NCBI GenBank assembly: GCA_958414155.1
Contig: CATYWI010000034.1
Coordinates: forward strand, 1 to 8,313
From: an uncultured Anaerotruncus sp.
GTDB lineage: Bacteria > Bacillota_A > Clostridia > Oscillospirales > CAG-272
DNA: 8,313 bases
Direction of reading: 5' to 3'
Shown here piece after piece: positions 4,394-8,313 of the stretch; position 1 is the first letter of the stretch, and the number at the start of each line of letters is the position of its first letter. The notes beneath the pieces were generated by a model. That model was not told where the DNA came from and did not search any database. It saw nothing but the letters and a program-made list of their open reading frames with translations. The position numbers and the translations under genes were made by a program.

Positions 4394-5963
4394 ACCGACA
4401 GACCGCGTACAGGCACAGGCGGTCCCTGCCGCGGCTCTGCACCGTGAGGCAATGATACACGAAACAGTATTTGCATGGATAGCCGTAGCGACAGCATATA
4501 TATACTGCCGGATGTTCCCCGCATACAGCCGTCCGCTCGGAGCCTTTCTACTGATCATGGCGCTGTACGCCGCAGGCGGGATATTCATGCGTATTTCGGG
4601 CAAGGCGCGGCAGAACCGCCGTTCGGTATTCACCGTAGCGTCGGCAATGCTGTTTTCGCTCTCTTTCTTACTGTCCTCAAACGGACTCATTCATTTTCTT
4701 GCGTTTGCATGGGCTGTCGGATGCTTTTTCCTGTGGATAATGTTCTCATTCGGCGGTGGGATTGAAGCAAGAGCCGGCGGACTTTTGTTCTACGATGTAC
4801 TGAAAGCCACCGTCGTCATGCCGTTTGCCTCCTTCGGAGCCGCTTTTTCCTCTCTGCTTCCGCTCCGCAAAAAGGACGGCACACCGCAGCGTTGCGGCAG
4901 GCAGGTCGGTTTTGCCGCGCTCGGACTTTTTGCCGCGATCATTCCCACCGCGATAGTTATCGTCCTGCTTTCGTATGACGAAGCGTTCGGACGCATAGGC
5001 GAGCGCATCGGCAAATTCCTGTCTGACGATATTCTTGACCGCGCGGTCGCGCTTTTGTTCGCCATTCCCATTTCCGCATACGGCTTCGGAGCATTCATTT
5101 CCGGCATCGACCGCAAGAACGAAAAATATATGTCAGCCGACTCCTGCCGCAAATTTTCCGACAGCGCAAAATTTGCGCCGGAGACCACCGCCTGCTTTGC
5201 CCTGCTCCCTCTGCTCATCGTTTATGCGGTATTCTTTATCTCCCAGTGGAGCTACTATGTATCGGCATTTTCCGGCAGACTGCCCGAGGGAGTTGAAATT
5301 TATTCGAAATACGCCCGCGAGGGCTTTGGCGAGCTTTGTGCGGTCTCGGGAATAAACGCCGCCGTGATGCTGGTCATATCCGCATTCACAAAGCGCCGGA
5401 GGACAGATCGCCACAGCCCGGTAATGCGTGTGTTCATCGGTCTTCTTGCCGTATCGACACTTATCCTCGTTGCCACCGCACTCTCCAAAATGGCGCTTTA
5501 CATCAATGCTTACGGTCTTACAAGGCTCCGCGTTTACGCCTCCTGGTTTATGATACTGATCGCCGCAGGCTTCCTTATAGCTCTGATAAAGGAGATAGCG
5601 CCGCGCTTCAATGCCGTGTGCGCTCTGCTGGCGGTATTCGTATTGCTTTTCGGCGCGCTGGCGCTCTCGGACCCCGACCGCATCATTGCAGAATACAATG
5701 TTGACCGTTACATCGACGGCACTCTCAGCCTTGACGCGGAAACGCTCCGTAACGAATGCAGCGACTCCGCCATCCCGGCGCTTGTACGTCTCAGGACCGC
5801 TCTCGAAGGCAGACCGGAAACGGAAAATTTCAAAAAGATCATCGATTACCGCCTTGAAGTATGGCAAAGGTCAAACGGCGATCCCGCAAAAAGCATCTTC
5901 TGCGAAACGCTTCCGCGCATACGCGCGCGCCGTGCGGTGCAAGGCATGCTTGCGGAGGACTGA
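4380..5963 (+). CDS. Polytopic membrane protein, DUF4173/DUF4153 family
   Basis: 527 aa with about 10-12 hydrophobic segments, between residues 28 and 430. Motifs resembling the DUF4173 (DUF4153-related) domain are YYVSAFSGRLPEG (292-304), YAREGFGELC (311-320) and YGLTRLRVYASWFM (378-391), followed by a short hydrophilic C-terminal region (from about 431, with YNVDRYIDG at 439-447). The family has no established biochemical role. It is the last gene of the DUF2975/XRE operon, an arrangement met repeatedly in Clostridia. The ATG at 4380 is preferred because AAAGGAG ends 7 nt before it and it overlaps the XRE gene by 14 nt. An in-frame upstream ATG at 4308 lies deep inside the XRE gene and has no ribosome site. 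A terminator follows about 27 nt after the stop. Confidence 0.82.
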   Translation: MNSNEPTDRVQAQAVPAAALHREAMIHETVFAWIAVATAYIYCRMFPAYSRPLGAFLLIMALYAAGGIFMRISGKARQNRRSVFTVASAMLFSLSFLLSSNGLIHFLAFAWAVGCFFLWIMFSFGGGIEARAGGLLFYDVLKATVVMPFASFGAAFSSLLPLRKKDGTPQRCGRQVGFAALGLFAAIIPTAIVIVLLSYDEAFGRIGERIGKFLSDDILDRAVALLFAIPISAYGFGAFISGIDRKNEKYMSADSCRKFSDSAKFAPETTACFALLPLLIVYAVFFISQWSYYVSAFSGRLPEGVEIYSKYAREGFGELCAVSGINAAVMLVISAFTKRRRTDRHSPVMRVFIGLLAVSTLILVATALSKMALYINAYGLTRLRVYASWFMILIAAGFLIALIKEIAPRFNAVCALLAVFVLLFGALALSDPDRIIAEYNVDRYIDGTLSLDAETLRNECSDSAIPALVRLRTALEGRPETENFKKIIDYRLEVWQRSNGDPAKSIFCETLPRIRARRAVQGMLAED

Positions 5964-5989
5964 CTTTTTGGGTCGCAGGCAAAATATTT

Positions 5990-6019
5990 ACCGCCCGGTG
6001 CTTGAACTCCGGGCGGTTT
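5990..6019 (+). terminator. Terminator-like hairpin after the DUF4173 gene
   Basis: The arms ACCGCCCGG (5990-5998) and CCGGGCGGT (6009-6017) are perfect 9-bp complements with a 10-nt loop. Only three Ts (6017-6019) follow, so termination on the plus strand may be incomplete and some transcripts may continue into the next two genes. The loop contains the -35 of the next promoter. Confidence 0.65.
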
Positions 6020-6030
6020 GCTGATATAAT
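6002..6030 (+). promoter_or_regulatory. Predicted promoter of the membrane-anchored protein and VanZ-like genes
   Basis: -35 TTGAAC (6002-6007, four of six matches), a 17-nt spacer, and -10 TATAAT (6025-6030, perfect). The predicted start is near 6037, with a leader of about 36 nt. The -35 lies in the loop, and the spacer covers the right arm, of the preceding terminator hairpin. Confidence 0.65.
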
Positions 6031-6072
6031 ATTATGCTGTACAGTTTTTACATAACGAAAGGCGGATGGTAT

Positions 6073-6825
6073 ATGACAAAACGCGCACTTATTATAATAT
6101 CTGTTCTGATACTGCTTCCTCTTGTCATAACGCTCGTAGCATGGACAGCCACGCGGATAAAAAATCCCGTGGTAGCCGAGTGGGATGACGACATGAGCGG
6201 CATAACATACAAGGGGGAGGTCTACCTCCCCGTCGGCAAGGTCGGCGAGCGTCTTTTTTCGGTCGGCAAATATCTCGGAAAGATCGGCTCATCGCGCTAC
6301 GGCGCGCCGCTGTATCTTGTAAAAGGCGACAGCCTCGGCTATCTCTGCTACGCCACCGAGGGTGAACAGCTGGTCCTTCTTTCAAAAACCGGGAAGCCGC
6401 TTGGGGACGACACATCCGGAATGCCCGACAAAATAAAGCTCGGCAAAAGCACGACAGATGTGAAGGATGAAATATCCCTGCTTTTGTCGCTCGACCTGCT
6501 GACCGATCCGGAAAAGGTCACAGATGACGACGATATGCCGATAGTGTTCAGCACAAAGAAATACAAAGGTAAATACACAAAATACAAGCTGTGGAAGTAC
6601 CGCGGAGACGGCGCGATAGGGATTGATTCCGGCGCACGACTCTACCACATGGACGAGACGGGAAACTGGTACTACGTGACCGCCGCCGACGCCGCACAAG
6701 CCGAATCGGAGGAGGGCGTCACATACTTTACATACACGGCGCGTCCGCTGCGCGACATAGAAGCGCTCGCGCTCATAGAACGTCTCACTGAGGGCAAGAC
6801 CGCCGAGGAAAGCACCGCACATTGA
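6073..6825 (+). CDS. Membrane-anchored protein of unknown function
   Basis: 250 aa; no family was recognised. Residues 1-4 (MTKR) are basic and residues 5-27 form a strongly hydrophobic helix with no lipobox cysteine or clear cleavage site, so it is probably an N-terminal anchor with the rest outside the cell. The outer part (28-250) is soluble, with beta-strand-like stretches such as ITYKGEVYLPVGKVGERLF (44-62), an acidic patch DDDD (154-157) and a Lys/Tyr-rich stretch at about 164-178. No cysteine-zinc motif, protease triad or glycosidase motif was seen. ATG 6073 is chosen over an in-frame upstream start at 6034 because AAAGGCGG lies 7 nt before it and it begins directly before the anchor helix. 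Its stop overlaps the VanZ-like gene, suggesting a functional pair. Confidence 0.8.
   Translation: MTKRALIIISVLILLPLVITLVAWTATRIKNPVVAEWDDDMSGITYKGEVYLPVGKVGERLFSVGKYLGKIGSSRYGAPLYLVKGDSLGYLCYATEGEQLVLLSKTGKPLGDDTSGMPDKIKLGKSTTDVKDEISLLLSLDLLTDPEKVTDDDDMPIVFSTKKYKGKYTKYKLWKYRGDGAIGIDSGARLYHMDETGNWYYVTAADAAQAESEEGVTYFTYTARPLRDIEALALIERLTEGKTAEESTAH
6214..6231. repeat. GC-rich intragenic hairpin in the unknown-function gene
   Basis: The arms GGGGAGGT (6214-6221) and ACCTCCCC (6224-6231) are perfect 8-bp complements around CT. The stretch encodes KGEVYLPV, about 140 nt into the gene. No T-tract follows. It may slow translation or transcription, or be incidental. Confidence 0.55.
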
Positions 6826-7304
6826 ACGGCCGGGCATCCAAGGAACGCACCGCCCCGGCGTGCGGCTCTCCGATAAGCGTGCGCATTGCATCTGACATAT
6901 TATTTGCCGCCTATCTTGCACTGCTGCTGAAGCTCACGGTGTTCCGCGCCGGCTTTTCACTCGACAGCTTCATGCTCGGCGGTTCGCTCAACCTCACGGT
7001 TTTCGCTAATCTCATTTCGGTGATACGCCGCGGCGGAGCGTACTATTTCTTCCGTCTGCTGCTCGGCAACATAGCCGCCTTCATCCCACTCGGCGCATAT
7101 CTTGCGTATCGCACGAAAATGCGGGTGATATCGGTCGTCCTCATCGGTGCGGCTGTGAGCATAGCGATAGAAGCGCTCCAGTTCGTCTTTGACGTCGGAG
7201 TCACAGAGATAGATGATGTCATACTCAACACCGCCGGCACTCTCATAGGAGCGGCGGTGATAAGAGGAATAAACAGGCTGACGACCAAAAGTGCAAAAAA
7301 ATAA
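6822..7304 (+). CDS. VanZ-like family membrane protein
   Basis: 160 aa, typical length for single-domain VanZ-like proteins. Hydrophobic helices lie at about 24-40, 75-97, 102-122 and 133-150. Family signatures are present: GNIAAFIPLG (82-91), EALQFVF (117-123) and EIDDVILNTAGTLIG (129-143). VanZ proper gives low-level teicoplanin resistance by an unclear mechanism; most chromosomal relatives have no assigned role, so resistance should not be assumed. The start is uncertain. TTG at 6822 shares the TTGA tetramer with the stop of the preceding gene, which suggests coupling, but GAGG (6805-6808) is 13 nt away. GTG at 6879 is an alternative that removes 19 residues without touching a helix. The stop codon lies inside the T-tract of the convergent terminator. 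Confidence 0.86.
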   Translation: MNGRASKERTAPACGSPISVRIASDILFAAYLALLLKLTVFRAGFSLDSFMLGGSLNLTVFANLISVIRRGGAYYFFRLLLGNIAAFIPLGAYLAYRTKMRVISVVLIGAAVSIAIEALQFVFDVGVTEIDDVILNTAGTLIGAAVIRGINRLTTKSAKK

Positions 7305-7349
7305 AAAAACATCCGGGTGCCCGACGTGCAAACGCACGCAGGACACCCG
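7303..7349 (-). terminator. Bidirectional terminator between the convergent VanZ-like and DUF2344 genes
   Basis: The lower stem is CGGGTG (7314-7319) with CACCCG (7344-7349), continued by CC/GG after one mismatch. The upper stem is CGTGC (7325-7329) with GCACG (7334-7338) and loop AAAC. On the minus strand it is followed by seven Ts (7309-7303) and a second run of seven (7301-7295), a strong terminator for the DUF2344 transcript. On the plus strand it is followed by AATATTT, weaker but usable for the VanZ-like transcript. Confidence 0.82.
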
Positions 7350-7405
7350 AATATTTCAAAGTCGGTCTTTAATGCATGACCTCGGAGTTGCCGCAGCTCT
7401 CGGTT

Positions 7406-8125
7406 TTATCTGAACTTTTTCCCTTCCGCGTCATATATCTCACGGCGCACTATCGAATAATCCGCGCCCTCGGACGAGCGGCGTGCGCGCACGCCAAAGC
7501 GTGCGAGTATAACGCTCATCAACAGCTCGGGACTCAGATTATCCGTGCTTCCTGCGGCAAGACGCGCATCGATGACAAGGCTGCCGTCACCGCGGCTGAC
7601 ACTTGCCGCACGTATGAGCGGCGCGATATCCACCTCTGCCTCTCCCGATTTTGTCTTTTTGACCGTCATTATCTGCTTTTCCGCAAGAAAATCCGCAAGC
7701 TCGCGCTCGGTCACAGAGCCTTCCCCCGGCAGTCGGAGCGTGATAGTGTAGTCAGCCGACGCAATGCCCGCAAACTTTTCCTTTGCGGGGTAGCAGGAGG
7801 TGAATTCCACCCCCGGAACGGTCGCGCCGCGCATACGGCGCAGGATCTCCTCGCAGGGCATATCGCCCTCAAGACGGATATCCATCAGCTCGCATTCGCT
7901 TGCGCACCCGAGCGGGAGCGGCAGTGCAAACACCAGCTTTGCATGCGGGTTGAACCCCTGTGTGTACCACAGCGGCAGATCGGCGCGCGCCAGAATGCGC
8001 ATCATCGTGCGCTGAAGATCAAGGTGCGAGGTGAATATTATAGGACCGTGCTTTGTAAAGCCGAGTCTCACTATACGCGGTTCAACTGCCGCGTTTTTTT
8101 CGTTGTTTTCATTCATTCCGCTCAT
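7406..8125 (-). CDS. TIGR03936/DUF2344 family radical SAM-associated protein
   Basis: 239 aa, usual for the family. The conserved N-terminal block runs from VRLGFTKHGPIIFTSHLDLQ (19-38) through ADLPLWYTQGFNPHAKLVFA (48-67) to PLPLGCASECELMDI (69-83), matching the DUF2344 pattern of F-x-S-H-x-D plus Q-G-F-N-P-H. No iron-sulphur motif is present. The family is nearly always next to, or fused with, a TIGR03960-type radical SAM protein, as here, and is presumed to serve it; the reaction is not established. The start ATG (8125-8123) overlaps the stop of the radical SAM gene by ATGA, implying coupled translation. A second ATG three codons later is possible. In many Firmicutes the next genes are a ribonuclease G homologue and rplU; here a terminator follows instead. 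Confidence 0.93.
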   Translation of the reverse strand: MSGMNENNEKNAAVEPRIVRLGFTKHGPIIFTSHLDLQRTMMRILARADLPLWYTQGFNPHAKLVFALPLPLGCASECELMDIRLEGDMPCEEILRRMRGATVPGVEFTSCYPAKEKFAGIASADYTITLRLPGEGSVTERELADFLAEKQIMTVKKTKSGEAEVDIAPLIRAASVSRGDGSLVIDARLAAGSTDNLSPELLMSVILARFGVRARRSSEGADYSIVRREIYDAEGKKFR

Positions 8126-8313
8126 TTTTGCAGACTCGGACAAACTGCCCTCTCCCCTCCAAGTCGGTTTGCGCCGCATCCGGAGCAATGCTCGCGGCAG
8201 CTCGGCGTTGTAATGCCCGCGTGTGCCTTATCATGCTCGCGGATAAGAAATTCCTTCGTCACGCCGCAGTCAATGACATCCCACGGCAGGACCTCGCTCG
8301 TATCACGGAGGCG
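8122..8313 (-). CDS. Radical SAM protein, TIGR03960 family, C-terminal 63 residues only
   Basis: Only the C-terminal end lies in the window; the rest, including the SAM-binding iron-sulphur cluster motif, is to the right. The visible frame runs from the window edge to TGA (8124-8122). It begins RLRDTSEVLPWDVIDCGV and includes FLIREHDKA, then CREHCSGCG (visible residues 39-47). The PWDVIDCGV...FL.RE segment followed by a CxxxCxxC cluster is the typical end of the radical SAM partner of DUF2344. The cysteines probably bind an accessory metal or iron-sulphur site. The four-nucleotide overlap with the DUF2344 gene supports one operon. Family assignment rests on this tail and on the neighbour. Confidence 0.85.
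   Translation of the reverse strand, partial: RLRDTSEVLPWDVIDCGVTKEFLIREHDKAHAGITTPSCREHCSGCGANRLGGERAVCPSLQK

Noticed and set aside
5133..5867. Minus-strand open frame of 244 codons opposite the DUF4173 gene
   Set aside because: No ribosome site or family motif. The sense strand has family motifs, a ribosome site and operon context.
6822..7304. Reading the VanZ-like gene as a glycopeptide-resistance determinant
   Set aside because: No vanH, vanA, vanX or vanRS genes are present; VanZ-like proteins are common chromosomal membrane proteins without shown resistance.
7364..7420. Possible frameshift at the 3' end of the DUF2344 gene: the +1 frame continues 14 codons (SDKTESCGNSEVMH) after an A-rich run
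   Set aside because: The in-frame end (DAEGKKFR) already fits the family's usual end, and the A5 run does not form a proper X-XXY-YYZ slippery heptamer in frame. Reads over 7410-7425 would settle it.

Overview
The window looks like a chromosomal segment of a Gram-positive anaerobe of the class Clostridia. GC looks to be in the mid-50s percent by eye. The evidence is the gene families (a DUF2975 / YozG-type regulator / DUF4173 trio, a zinc-ribbon membrane protein, a VanZ-like protein, a radical SAM gene next to a DUF2344 gene), strong AGGAGG-type ribosome binding sites, and near-consensus TTGACA-17-TATAAT promoters. Genus cannot be read from the sequence. No rRNA, tRNA, phage, transposase or CRISPR was seen.

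Left part, minus strand (1-2666): the first 252 codons of a D-2-hydroxyacid dehydrogenase run off the left edge. It has its own consensus promoter, whose -35 box overlaps the stop codon of the next gene. That gene is a 585-residue Na+/phosphate cotransporter of the NptA type with a C-terminal PhoU-like domain, most likely starting at a TTG. Directly upstream of it lies a strong minus-strand intrinsic terminator.

Middle (2674-3690): a compact 208-bp non-coding element made almost entirely of hairpins. It is bounded by two related long palindromes and flanked by the direct repeat ATAC, so it looks like a MITE. It sits between a minus-strand zinc-ribbon membrane protein gene and the terminator at 2635-2666. 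The zinc-ribbon gene has a consensus promoter and a 5' leader hairpin. It diverges from the next operon across a regulatory region of about 260 bp that holds heptamer repeats, a palindrome, and two promoters sharing an identical 11-mer around the -35.

Right of that, plus strand (3606-7304): a three-gene operon encodes a DUF2975 four-helix membrane protein, a 74-aa Cro/C1-family regulator, and a 527-aa polytopic DUF4173/DUF4153 protein. The spacing is tight and the last two genes overlap. A terminator follows, with the -35 of the next promoter inside its loop. That promoter drives a membrane-anchored protein of unknown function and a translationally coupled VanZ-like protein.

Right edge, minus strand (7303-8313): a bidirectional terminator separates the VanZ-like gene from a convergent DUF2344 gene, which overlaps by 4 nt the 3' end of a TIGR03960-type radical SAM gene cut by the window edge.

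The two most interesting items are the MITE-like palindromic element and the apparently self-regulated membrane module (DUF2975, XRE, DUF4173, with the divergent zinc-ribbon gene), whose biological role is not established.
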